Of a stretch of 64,000 nt of DNA, positions 11,740-22,245 are shown piece after piece (within the stretch, counting starts at the first letter, position 1; every line of letters begins with the position of its first letter). Where the stretch lies: NCBI GenBank assembly GCA_021399435.1, contig JAJTUP010000020.1, forward strand, positions 1 to 64,000. The letters run 5' to 3'. The notes beneath the pieces are model-generated. The model ran no database searches. It worked only from the letters and a program-made list of their open reading frames with translations, and was not told the DNA's origin. The translations under genes were made by a program, and so were the position numbers. Source of the stretch: Diaporthe sp. PMI_573. Lineage: Eukaryota; Ascomycota; Sordariomycetes; Diaporthales; Diaporthaceae.

Positions 11740-12420
11740 CGAAATAAAGCTTTAACAACTATATCGCCAGTTTAGGCATCCTTTGGTTAACCAGCTAAAC
11801 CGTCTCCTAGCCAATACTAGCTACCTAATAGAGACAGCAGCTCTAGAAGCTATATCTAAGTTTTGCCACTATTGCTAGCTAAACGCCGACGCCCCTAAAT
11901 AGTTTAAATTTATATTAAAAGACAACGTCAACTTTAACTATAAACTACTTATTGACATTATGTACCTAAAGGGTCGCCTAATGCTATATATAGTAGACTC
12001 GGCTACTTCTTTTTAAGCCACTTGCTTTCTTATATTCCTTTCTGCTAAAAATATATAGGAGGCACTCTAAATAATGTAGATAGATAGCTATTTGGGACCC
12101 CCTAATTGGCTGGTCCATAATGCCGGTACTAACTTTGCTTTGGCAAAGCTTAGAAACAAGGCAAGGCTAATGGGTATTACCTGTAAGCAGGTCCCTACAA
12201 AAGCCTACTAGTCAATAGGCAAGGTAGAGAGGCATTACGGCTTATTACGCCATGCTTTTAATATCCTCTATACTAAGCTATCCAGATTATTTACTAACAA
12301 TACTATCCTTTAGATAGCCGTAAAGGCTGTTAATAATACAGCCGGGCCAGACAGGCTGGTACCTATACTGCTCATCTTTAGCGCCTTTCCCCGGATAAAC
12401 ACTAATTTACCGCCTTCGCC
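11740..12420 (+). pseudogene. Copia GAG-pre-integrase and integrase core relic
   Basis: The HxxH-CxxC integrase zinc-binding block is visible as YRQFRHPLVNQLNRLL...FCHYC (about 11,755-11,880). It is followed by the DD(35)E core: LIDIMYLKG (first D, about 11,950), DSATSFQA, YLGPP.WLVHNAGTNFA (second D position now N) and SIGKVERHYGLLRHAF (E conserved, about 12,210-12,260). The combination is diagnostic of Ty1/copia integrase. Loss of a catalytic D and several stops show it is dead. Confidence 0.8.
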
Positions 12421-12914
12421 ATTAACGCTAAAGAGAGCCAAAGCTATTGCCAAGGCCATAAAAGCACTTTAAAAGGCCTTGGCGGAGCAGCAACTTAATA
12501 CCATACTTTATAGCCGTAATAGGCCAGACGTTACTAGCTAGTTAATATTGCTATTATAAAGCAAAGTCCGAATATAGCAAGAAAAGAATGGCTAGCAGAA
12601 ACTATTTAAGCTGCTAGCCATAGAAGGCCATAATGTTATAGTCGACCTGTCTAACGGCCCTATAAAATTTCGGTTAATAGCCGTTCAGCTATACTATTGT
12701 AAAGAGCCCGGCCTAAGGCCAAAACCTATAGATAATGCTGCCAACGGCTATACCATACACCCGGCAGGCACCCTGAAAAGCCATCCTACAAAAGGTGGCA
12801 CAATTTACATTTAAGGCAACGCCCCTACAGTACCCCGCCGCCACGGCTGCCTACAGCACCTTACTGCCAGCCTATATACTATACTGTTACAAAAAGAAGA
12901 AAATAACTTTAAAT

Positions 12915-13495
12915 TAGCAACAAGGTTATAATTAGATAACATTATTACGACGCCCGGCGCCTTATTTAAAGAATCTAATGCTTTTAAGATAGACAATCTA
13001 GTAGCACGTAACGTCTTTAACTTTAAGCGTTTTAACCCCATTACCTACAGGGCTATTCGGCTATTTAAGTCTTATATAGTACGTAAAGTTAAGAATAAGA
13101 GCACTAAACTATACAAGAAGTCACGCCTTATGGTTTAAAGATACAATAATGTAGGCAAGAAGAATATCCTTACCTAATTGCCGACAATTTAACAGGTTAG
13201 CTAATAGCTAATTACGGCGCTTGTCCCGTCTCTATTATAGAGAGGAATGATGGTTAAACTTTACAATATTATCCAGACATACCCTTAGTTAAAATTAAGG
13301 CTATTCCGGCCGATTTTAGCCCAATTACCTACTGAGCTAAGGCTACAATACCCTCCAGGCACAATTATAAGAGTAATAAAACCTCTATACGGCATTGCCA
13401 AGGCGGGCATATACTGGTAGGTAATATACTATTACCACTATTATAAATAGTTAAAGATAAGAATATCGACTTTTAATCCGTGTCTTTTTGTTACT
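12915..13495 (+). pseudogene. Copia reverse transcriptase relic, N-terminal part only
   Basis: The frame shows the copia RT opening: DNIITTPGALFKESNAF, then RLFKSYIVRKVK, KSRLMV.RYNNVGKKNI (expected RLV.QG....G), LPTIQQVSQ, and PPGTIIRVIKPLYGIAKAG (about 13,352-13,400). The YxDD region and everything after it are absent; homology stops near 13,490. This is a truncation, not only point decay. Confidence 0.75.
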
Positions 13496-14615
13496 GTTAC
13501 AGGGTGTAGTGTTTTATGTAGCTAGTGCGATAAATTTTTCTTGGCCGTTTGTACTATAAGTACCGGACATGCTTCTGTTCCTCTCAAGGGCCAAAGCAAC
13601 AATTTAACTTATTCCTCTATTATTATTATTTGATAACCTGTGACATTATCTAATTAGAACCCAAATACTGCTTTTATTGCCTTTGTAGCCCTTCCGGCCC
13701 TTTTTTATTATCTCTTTTTTCTTTGTATTGGAGCCCTCTAGCAGTTTCCTCTCTCTCGCTTAGAGGGGCCAGCAAAACTTAGGCATATATGCTTGGCTTA
13801 GTGTCTATGTTTTTACTGGTAATCTAGCCTGGGCAGAGCTAACTGTGTAATTTTTAAAGACTGAGGAGAGAGCTTATAACTAATAAGTTAGTTTAAAGCT
13901 TGCCTGTTCTTTATAATTATATATAGAATTGTCTTACCTGCGCCTAATTAGAACTGCCAAGAGAATGCCTTGCCAGAAAGAGAGTTATATAACCAAACTA
14001 AAGACAAGAGAAGTATAACTAAAGTATATAGAAAAAACCCTGCTTTTAAACCTGCTTTCTTGCCGAGGTTCTAAAGGGTACCCTCTTGACTAAGCTTTGT
14101 GCCTAAGGTATAAACATTAGCTATTATGCCGGGGATTATTTTACGGTAACGGCTAAAGCCCTGGTAGAGCAATATATTTGCTTGTGAAACGCTTAGTTAA
14201 AGAAGAAATTAGACTTTTACAGGATTTATTAAGCTTAGATTAGAAAAGAATGGCCCTTAATTTAATTCTATAGTTGCTTTAGCGACTAAAGTCTGGTTAG
14301 AAAGTGGCGCCATTGCAACAATTGCCCCCACAACTGTCGTAACAAGGTTTACAGCAAGGTGCTTTCAGGTATAAGCGTAAAGCCCGAGAAGTATACAGAG
14401 AGGCAAGGCTAAAGTATCACGGCTTTTAATTAGAGCTAATAGGAGACTCTAAGGAGAGACTATATGTGCTGGAAAAAGGAAAAGTACCTTAAAAAGGCAC
14501 GATATTTTAAGTGTCATTACTATACTAAGTACTAACCCAAAAACATTCAACTCTCTAGATAACATACAAACTCTCTTAATAACAAGTCTACGGCTTTAAT
14601 TATTTTATTTTGATA
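13496..14615 (+). other. Decayed repeat DNA between the copia and gypsy relics
   Basis: No complete gene or clear LTR boundary is visible. One plus frame from about 14,110 to 14,590, with stops read as Q, gives a protein-like stretch (NQSQQETLRRDYMCWKKEKY, then a CHYYTKY motif that may be a decayed CxxC). It may be a 5' fragment of the following gypsy element or another relic. I do not recognise it. Confidence 0.35.
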
Positions 14616-17181
14616 ATGTTTGGTACTGGAATATCTATAGTAGCTGGCCCTGCTAAAGACGCTGCTTCTACTAGAACACTAGGTTTCCCGACTATATTAT
14701 TTAAAGGCTCAAGTCTACTATATCCGCCTTTACTTACTTTAAGCTCTACCTACTAACAAGTAATTACTGGTCCTTTAATTCCTCCTAATCACTAAAGGTC
14801 TAGAAGGGAGCATAGGAGAGACTAGTTACTAAAGAAACCTAAGCCTAAGGGCAAAGGATCTCCCGGCAAAACCTCTTTACCTTCTACCCAAAACCCTCCT
14901 ACTTAGCCATAACAACCCCTTTTAGCTAAGCCCAATACTATGGGCTAATACCCATTTAGTCTATTCTCCTATAGCACCATAATGCCGCCCTAGATAGTGC
15001 CGCTTATGTTATATAACCTTAATGTGCCAAGGTTTAATAAAACAAATATTGTTAAGTCAATATCTGCCTTAGAGGACATTTCTTGCTAATTCTCTTATCT
15101 AACAGACTAGATCCTTTCCTTATTAAAATAGCACTATACTAGCTTTAATCTGGTTTATTTAATTAAGAAGGTTACTACTAGACTAAATACCTAGGCTTTA
15201 CAGAGTTAGGAACTCTTAGCCTACTTTAAAACCAGTAATACTTCCTCTTAAGTAGATTTAGGCTTGGTAATAAAAGTAATCTTCTGCCAGAATCCCTCAG
15301 ACAATCTTGAGGAATGGAAACAAAGGATTGCTAACTATAACTAAGCGCTAATTGAAGCTAGAGAGATGTCTGATTAGGAAAGCAGGACCTTCTATAAGAC
15401 GCTTCTATCCCGAATTAAAAAGTAGCTTCTTTCTAGACTAACCTTTAAGGAGAAGGTTATAGATATGCCCTAGATAGAATTTAAGAACAGGCTTCTATCT
15501 GTCCTTAATAGAAAATTAGAGTACTCTAAGCAGGACTACTACCTAGCTATAAAAGGACTTCCTAATTGTTTCCAAACAGACCTGTAGAATTAGTAGAATC
15601 AACAACATATAGAGAAGCAATAAAGTAATAATCTAAGATACTTAAAACCTACCAGTGTATATCTAGAACCTGTTAATTAGCCTAATTGGCATAGGAATTA
15701 GGTTGACAATTCTCTTAAATAAAGGATAGACAACCTTGTAAACAAATTTGCCGACTTAAAAATCAAGTAGCTAAGAATGTAAGAGGAAAAGAAGATTGAC
15801 AAATAACTTAAACGCTATGCTAAAGCAACCTCTTATAACAGACAACAAACTAAACTCGGACTAATTAAAACAGGAGCAGTAGGGTCTGTTTAGAGACCTA
15901 GCTGCCAGGAAATCTACTTCCCACCCTTAAGTAACGACAATAACAATGCTTATAGCGTTTCTACTGTTTAGCTCAAAAAGAATAGTTTGCCGCGTATATA
16001 CTATAGCTGTACAGAAGAAGACTATACAGCCTATAAGTGTAACAAGATTAACAAGCTTGTTACTAATAGGCTCTTCTATATAGAGAAGTATAAGGGTTCT
16101 TTAATAATCCTCGGCACTATTGTAGATACTTGGAACGGGTATTCTAATTTTCTAAACCCTATCAGTATTTAACTCTATCGTGATTAGAAAGAAATTAGGA
16201 TTAAAAAGTACGCTAGAGGCCGACTAGAGTTTCTATTACAGAAAGGCAAAACCAACTTACTATACATCCTTTAATACCAAAAACTCGTTAAGGCAAACCT
16301 ATTGTTTAGAGGTAACCCGGCCTTAGGAGAGGTTAAACTAGTCTAGAATCCTGAACTACCAGGAAAACTACCGGCCATTGGATCTATATCGATAACCTCA
16401 GACCCATCTCTTTACACCATTACTATAGGCAAAGAGCAGATTTGTTTAAAAGATCTGCAAATCTTTGCTAATACTGTAAAGAAGAGACAAGTAACAAAGG
16501 ACAGTATAGATTAGGACAACAAGGCAATATACAAAGCTATACCAGATACTCTTTACCCTAAAACATACGTCTACTTTAAAAACAATTTACCGAGTCTAAG
16601 CGATCTAAGTAGAAAGGAACTGGATAACTCAGAAAGCTACATAATAGAAGAATTTACTAGGTATATAGAATATAATCAAGTTAGTGTGGCAGCAGGGGCG
16701 GCGGCGGAAAAACCGACCCGCGCCAAGCCAAAAAAACAACTAGCGGAAACCTTACCTCCAGAAGAAGCAGCGGCACAGGTAATTCTTGGCAAAACTATTA
16801 AGATACATGCTTTTAATCTCCTAGCTCTTAGAGAGACAAATGCTGCTCTAATTAGGCGCTTACAAGCCCTACAGGACAGGGCAAGGACTATTTTACAAGT
16901 CTCTTTTAAACCTGTCCACAAAATAAGGGGACAAAGAGACTAGCACCTAAGCATTAAAGTTGTTAGCGCTTCAACAAGCAATTTACCGGAAAAAACTATT
17001 CTAACCCCAATAATAATCAAGTATTATGTTAGCTCTCTAGCTATATCGACTTTAGATGTAATTAACTAAGGATGTTGTAGTTTAGCTTTCCTTACCGTGC
17101 ATATAGAAAGCAACCAATATATACCTTTACCAGCTTTACTTAATACCAAGGCAGAGATAAATCTACTATCATTAAGCTATT

Positions 17182-17364
17182 TGTAAGGCCCAAATGGCAA
17201 CTAGTGGCTGGCGTGGCTCGTGCCCTTAAAAGGAGGGCCCGAAGGTTCCACGACCCACTTACGAGGGCAGCAAGAATCAGTCTTGCAACCTACCTACACC
17301 TAATATCAGACCTCCTCCCTTGACCCTCGGGTGACTATCGTGCCTGGTGCCTACGCTCGTGACA
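17182..17364 (+). mobile_element. Solo LTR (183 bp) inserted in the gypsy protease region, 5-bp target duplication
   Basis: The insert starts TGTAAGGCCC and ends CGCTCGTGACA, flanked by CTATT at 17,177-17,181 and 17,365-17,369. Removing it together with one CTATT restores the protease reading frame (...NLLSLSY | YSQNQLAYS...). It is clearly richer in G+C than the RIP-decayed host element, so it either arrived after RIP or escaped it because it is short. It is a different family from the 6,405/41,080 LTR. Confidence 0.85.
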
Positions 17365-18499
17365 CTATTACAGCTAAAACCAGCTTGCTTATTCTCTTCT
17401 CAAGGACATAACCTCTATAGTTTATAATGGAGAAGCCTTGTCTCTAATTAGGGTAACCGAAGACTGGATTTATATCGGCCCTAATTAAATAAAGCAAGTT
17501 TTCTTTATTGTCGACAATATAACCTGTAATGTTATATATTATATTCTTTTTGGAATGCCGTTCTTTTTTAATACTAATCTGACTTTTGAAAAGTCAAAGG
17601 GTTTCCTGTTTGCACATATTATGCTGGGAGACTCCCGGATAAAGTGTGGCCTGGAACAAAGAAACCAGAAGCCTTTTTATATAGCGCCTGGTAACAGTGC
17701 ACGAGTCTTAGAAAAATACATTCCGTGGACTTTAGCCATTTGGGTGCATTTAGAGTAATCTAATCAGAAACCAGTAGTGATCGGCACTCTAGTTAAGCCT
17801 TCTTTGACCCATCTTGGTATTAAAGAGGGTGATAAAATTCTTGGTATCCTCCAGGACAAGGATATTTAGAAGTTGTCAGTTTCTTTTGCAAAAGACCTTT
17901 AGCACAAAGTATGTTAGCTGTGTATGCTTGAAGGCATTAATAAGCCCAATCCTCAGTATGTCTGCAGATTATATCTAAGAGCAAGGACAGCCTATACTTG
18001 CAAATAGGTAAACTTAATCCTATTGCCTGCCAGTGTTGCTAAATCAATTGGACGCACTTGTTAACTTATAATTAGAACTCTATACAAGAGGGCAGGGGTT
18101 AAAGTACATCTGGTAGATAATTACCCATTTAATAGATTAGTCCCGGAGGGAACGGTTAACTAGAAGCCGAGCCATGAAGTAAAAATTAGAGATGGTATAA
18201 ATAGGAACTGTAGATATAAATATGACCCCTAGATATGGCCAAAATTCTCTAAGATTAAGAGGAGATCTCAACTTACTTTTAATTGCTTGGAATAGATTAT
18301 AAAGAATAACTGTAACGGCTTTTCAACTAAGGAAAGGAATATGTTTGCCCATCTCTTATTTAACAGAGAGAAAGCTCTTATATGGGACTAGTCTTACGTA
18401 TCTTAAATCAGTATGGATGTTGCTCTACCTTAAACAATTAGAACCGTGCTATATAAGGCCTATTAAATAAAAACAATTAAGTTGTCTAGAGCCTTTAAA

Positions 18500-19790
18500 G
18501 CAACAGCTATTAAAATGCTAAAAGAAAGGGAGGCAAGTAGTATTATTAAGGAATCCTATACAGCATATTAAAACGGCTGGTTCCTAGTTAAGAAAAAGAA
18601 CTTAGGGTACTGGCTGATTAACAACATCTTTAAAGGAAATAGGGTTACAATTAAAGACGCCTTTATACCTCTAGTAGTAGATAAATTTGCAGAAGAATTT
18701 ATAATATATAAGATTCTCTCTCTTCTGGATTTCTTCTCAGGCTATAATTAGGTAAAGCTTGATAAGAAGAGTCGCAATATAACAATCTTTGTAACACTAA
18801 TTAGATTATTTCAACAATGTGGCCTACCTATAGGTGCTACTAATTCTGTGGCCCAGTTTATACAATACATGGTATGGCTATTATACAACTTAATTCCCTT
18901 AATCTGCAGACCCTTTCTAGACAATGTAGCTATTAGAGGTCCCAATACAAATTATAATAATAAGGAGATTCCTAATCTGTCTGGAGTTAGAAGATATATG
19001 GCAAAATATATTAAGAATCTCAACAATGTCCTCTATAATGTAGAACTAGCTGGCATGGCTATTAATGCCCGCAAGTTAAAATGGTATAAGCATTAAACCG
19101 ATATTGTTGAATATATATGCGGTACTCTTGGCCGAGCGCCAGCAGACAAGAAGATTATTAAGATTAGAGAGTAGGAAAGCTATGAGAACGTTTTTTAGGT
19201 CCGCTTCTTTGTCGGCCTTATTAATTATTACCGGGCATAGATGCCATTCTATAAGATTATCACCAGGCTACTCTTTAACCTCCTCAAGAAAGGAGCACTA
19301 TTTTACTAGTTAGAAGAATGCTAGAAAGCCATAGATATATTAAAAGCAACTATTATAACTAAACTATATCTAATTAATATTAACTACAGCTAAGGAAACA
19401 TTATCCTTATAGTTGATACAAGTCTTTAAGGATGGAGAGCTTGTCTTATGTAGGAAAAAGACAGTGCCTAATATCCTGTAAGGTATAAGAGTGAAGCTTG
19501 GATAAATACAGAAAAGCTATATAATGCTATAAAGAGAGAATACAGAGTAGTTCTCTATGTAATTAAACGCTTATAGTTTTACATTTATAGTATATACTTC
19601 TTCTTGGAAATAGATTTAAATATTCTTGTTTGGTAACTAAAGGGAGCCGTGATAGATGTACCTGGTGCTTTTGTAACAAGATAGCTGGTGGTAATTAGGA
19701 CCTATAACTTTACGGTTTGATATGTGAAGGGGACAGAAAACGTAATAACCGACGCCCTGTCTTGCAAACCTCTAGGGCTATCTAATAATA
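18500..19790 (+). pseudogene. Gypsy reverse transcriptase and RNase H relic
   Basis: RT blocks are visible: LDFFSGYNQVKLDKKSRNI (about 18,727-18,785), FQQCGLPIGATNSVAQF (about 18,808-18,860) and the catalytic box FLDNVAIRGP (about 18,918), where FxDDVAI is expected; the second D is now N through a G-to-A change. It continues with LGRAPADKKIIKI and VGLINYYR. RNase H follows, with DTSLQGWRACLMQE (about 19,408-19,450), KREYRVVLYVIKRLQFY and a terminal DALSCKPLG (about 19,750). Several stops at former Q codons make it non-coding. Confidence 0.8.
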
Positions 19791-19990
19791 ATAATAAGCA
19801 AATTAAAGGAGACATTAAGGACTGGTGCAAAACAACTCTTGAATATACAGCTACAGTTGAAGCTAATTAGAGCTCTATATTTAACAATATTTGCTTTTAG
19901 TCCAAACAGTCTAAGAATATTATAGCATACCTTTAAAACAGTGTTATGCCGCAAGAACTTTCGTCTTTGTAATTACAGATCTTTAGGAAA

Positions 19991-20993
19991 ACGGCTTGCT
20001 CTGCCCTCCGAGATTTAGTCCTTGATCACGCACCCAATTCAGATACTTTTCAGAAGCACTATCTAAACAGGAATATATACGCAGATCTATAGGCAATTCA
20101 CCGTGCCCAGAATCCGCAGCAAGCACTTATTTAAGCAGCAGGCAACAAGCCACGGGGGCTCACGTGACAGTCGCCGGGTCTTCGCCTTATCAGATCCTCA
20201 CATTGCGGCTGTGAAGCAAAATCCTGAGTATATTCGACTCACCCAGCTCCTGGACAGTAGGACCCTTCCCTATCAGTCAGCTCAGCGAAAGGGCATCATG
20301 AAGCAGCGGAAAGCAATATATAAGAAGCTGAAATCAAAAAAGCTCAACCAAGTCATCGAGAAATAAAACAGGAGGAAAGATCACCAGGGCATCGAGCAAC
20401 AGGTTCGGGGAGAGGGTTTTGATAATAAGCCTACCACCCAAGTGAGTACCCTGCCTATAAGTGCGGTATAGATAAGGATGTTTAAGGCTCTAATAGCACC
20501 GTTAGTCAACAACCTAGAAGCATAATTCTAACAGAGGACTAAAGCTATCCTTGCACTCATGGAGTATTGATACAAAGAAGAGCCTCTACATACCAAGGTT
20601 TTAAAGGCCGCCAGAAAATCAGCTCGTTCCCGTTCAACTCCAGTTGCCATAAAGTCTACAAAGGAGAACATAGATAATTACAAACCTTCGACGCTAGTCA
20701 AAATAATAGGAACAAATCATATCTGACACTACTTCCATTGCATAGTAGAAGCGTGTCTCCTTGGCCGTAACCATACAAGATTTGAGGAGCTGTGCCACGA
20801 GTTCTATGACGCCGGGAGCTTAGCACGGCATTTCATTTCTACTCATTTGGATAGTCTTCGCGAAAACCAGCAATTTGATTGTCCGGTGTGTCTGAAAAAG
20901 CTGATTCATAAGAACCATCTAAGAGTCCATGCCGATGCCGTCCACGGGATCAACACAGATAGAGCATGGGGAAGGAGACGGAGGGGCGGGTGA
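19991..20993 (+). pseudogene. C-terminal relic of a DUF3435 (Starship captain-type) tyrosine recombinase
   Basis: The first segment reads CSALRDLVLDHAPNSDTFQK, then HYLNRNIYADL and IHRAQNPQQALI. This is the last catalytic block of fungal DUF3435 tyrosine recombinases, with the nucleophile tyrosine in KHYL at about 20,060-20,062. TAG, TAA and TGA codons and one frameshift (about 20,165-20,180) follow. The frame resumes as SRRVFALSDPHIAAVKQNPE and a basic helix (KQRKAIYKKLKSKK), as expected after the catalytic domain. The end (20,725-20,993) is a C2H2-like tail: CLLGRNHTRFEELC, LARHFISTHLDSL, CPVC and HKNHLRVHADAVHG. The catalytic Arg and all N-terminal parts are missing because the gypsy element abuts it. 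This family includes the captains of Starship giant transposons. It is clearly inactive. Confidence 0.7.
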
Positions 20994-21290
20994 TCCAAGC
21001 CTGCTCCTCATGGCGGCTGCTGGTTGACACCTCGCTGGAAACAATCGGAGCAATCCTGGTCAACGTAGAACTAGGTAATGTTGTAGTTCGGCGCCGGGGA
21101 CGGCTTGCAGAAGATGTTGTTCCCGGCAGCACTTGTAGCAGGCCCGCACTTGTTGGGGAATTGCTTCCACCTGTGGTTGCAGCGAGCATAGATGATGTAC
21201 GTCCCGCATTTGCACTCATGCCCCGCAGAAGCAAGGCGAGTTCGTTTCCAGTCATCTGTTTAGGCAATGAGTACTATGCTTTGTAGTCTC
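20970..21290 (-). pseudogene. Small cysteine-rich fungal protein fragment (uncertain)
   Basis: One minus frame reads ECKCGTYIIYARCNHRWKQF, followed by CGPATSAAGNNIFCKPSPAP, YNIT-stop-FYVDQDCSDC. The spacing of cysteines around an aromatic-C-x-H core resembles short uncharacterised fungal proteins, but I cannot name a family. A TAG stop lies inside. Longer open frames cross the same DNA on both strands, so this call is weak. It overlaps the end of the recombinase relic in the opposite direction. Confidence 0.25.
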
Positions 21291-22245
21291 GGGCTGCGTT
21301 TGGAAAATGAAGAGGAGGGTATCTCCTTGATGGAATGTGCAGGAGACTCAAAGTCTCTCTAGAGACACCTGTCCCTCTTGAGTCATCTCAAGGGATATGT
21401 GCATTTCCAACCAAGGTAACGAGCAAACATACAAGAAAATATATTCAGAAAGGAAGGCAAAAGAAGCTTACTTGTTTCAAGTCGGTTGCCCAACTCATTG
21501 GGGGCGATTGGAGTACCTTCAGGCATGGCGACAGTGGCAGCAAGCGACAAGAAATTCTTATTTTGTAGTTCCAAGGCCGGGATCAATGGTATTCGAAAGT
21601 CTGGATAAATCTCAGAGGAAAGCGAAGGTAGTAGATATTCCCATAAAGATGATGCTGAAAATGGCATGGGAGAACCGGTCTTAATAACTTCATATGTTCC
21701 GTGTTGGCATTGTCATTAGGGACTCTCAAGCCTTTTAGCCACAACTCAAGATGTCTGATTACCATTTCTATGATTAGATAATCCTGTAGCGGTGAGCCCA
21801 AAGTTGAAACTCCCTTGTTGGTGTACATCTGCATTGTTGGTAAGTAGAAGTTGCATCTCTTTGTTTGCTGCCTCATCCGGTCAATGCCGAGACAATGCAA
21901 GATTAGTTGAGTTCTGATTATGTGACACTTCATGTGTCGCATATTTCTCGATAAAGAAAGAACTATTGGCCTGGCCCTGACTCAGCACTGCGACTTTGAC
22001 CTTGGCCTTAGTGACCATAACACCAGAGCCAACTTTCTTTCCCCATTCTCACGTATATCTATCCACCTCGACTGGTATAAATGCCTTCAAAAATCTGAAG
22101 CCTTTCTCAGTTTCTTGTGTGTCTGGAATCGCAGCATCACTTTTACTTTCACTTGACTTGACCACGCGTCTATGTTGGACCGACCACTCCATCTCCTGCC
22201 GAAATACCGAAAACCCTGTTTCGTACAGGATCTAACACCCAGACC
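20994..22245. other. No supported gene
   Basis: Apart from the weak cysteine-rich fragment, I find only overlapping open frames of 60-120 codons on both strands (for example 21,583-21,942 on the minus strand). None has a recognisable domain. Base composition is already that of the gene-bearing compartment. Confidence 0.5.

Larger units (their letters stand above)
8091..13495 (+). mobile_element. RIP-decayed Ty1/copia retrotransposon, gag to partial RT
   Basis: With in-frame TAA/TAG read as Q (and TGA as W or R), a nearly continuous plus-strand polyprotein appears. It contains gag with a CCHC knuckle, a protease-like region, GAG-pre-integrase, the integrase core and the first part of reverse transcriptase. 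The order integrase before RT marks it as copia, not gypsy. It ends abruptly after a motif like STFNPCLFVTVT (about 13,490), before the catalytic DD box of RT and all of RNase H. MITE copy B (8,956-10,208) is inserted in the gag part. I found no LTRs belonging to it. Confidence 0.8.
14616..19990 (+). mobile_element. RIP-decayed Ty3/gypsy retrotransposon, gag to RNase H
   Basis: With TAG/TAA read as Q, a long plus-strand polyprotein runs from about MFGTGISIV (14,618) through gag, protease, RT and RNase H. The order RT then RNase H, directly after protease, is gypsy-like. A gag zinc-knuckle-like motif YYSCTEEDYTAYKC lies at about 15,997-16,040. The protease region is split by a solo LTR at 17,182-17,364. 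The integrase is missing: homology stops at about 19,990, where the sequence passes directly into a DUF3435 recombinase relic. Flanking LTRs were not identified. Confidence 0.8.

Noticed and set aside
1..20000. Whole AT-rich block considered as a centromere or mitochondrial fragment
   Set aside because: It decomposes into identifiable nuclear transposon relics with target duplications. No mitochondrial genes are present, and one window cannot show centromere identity.
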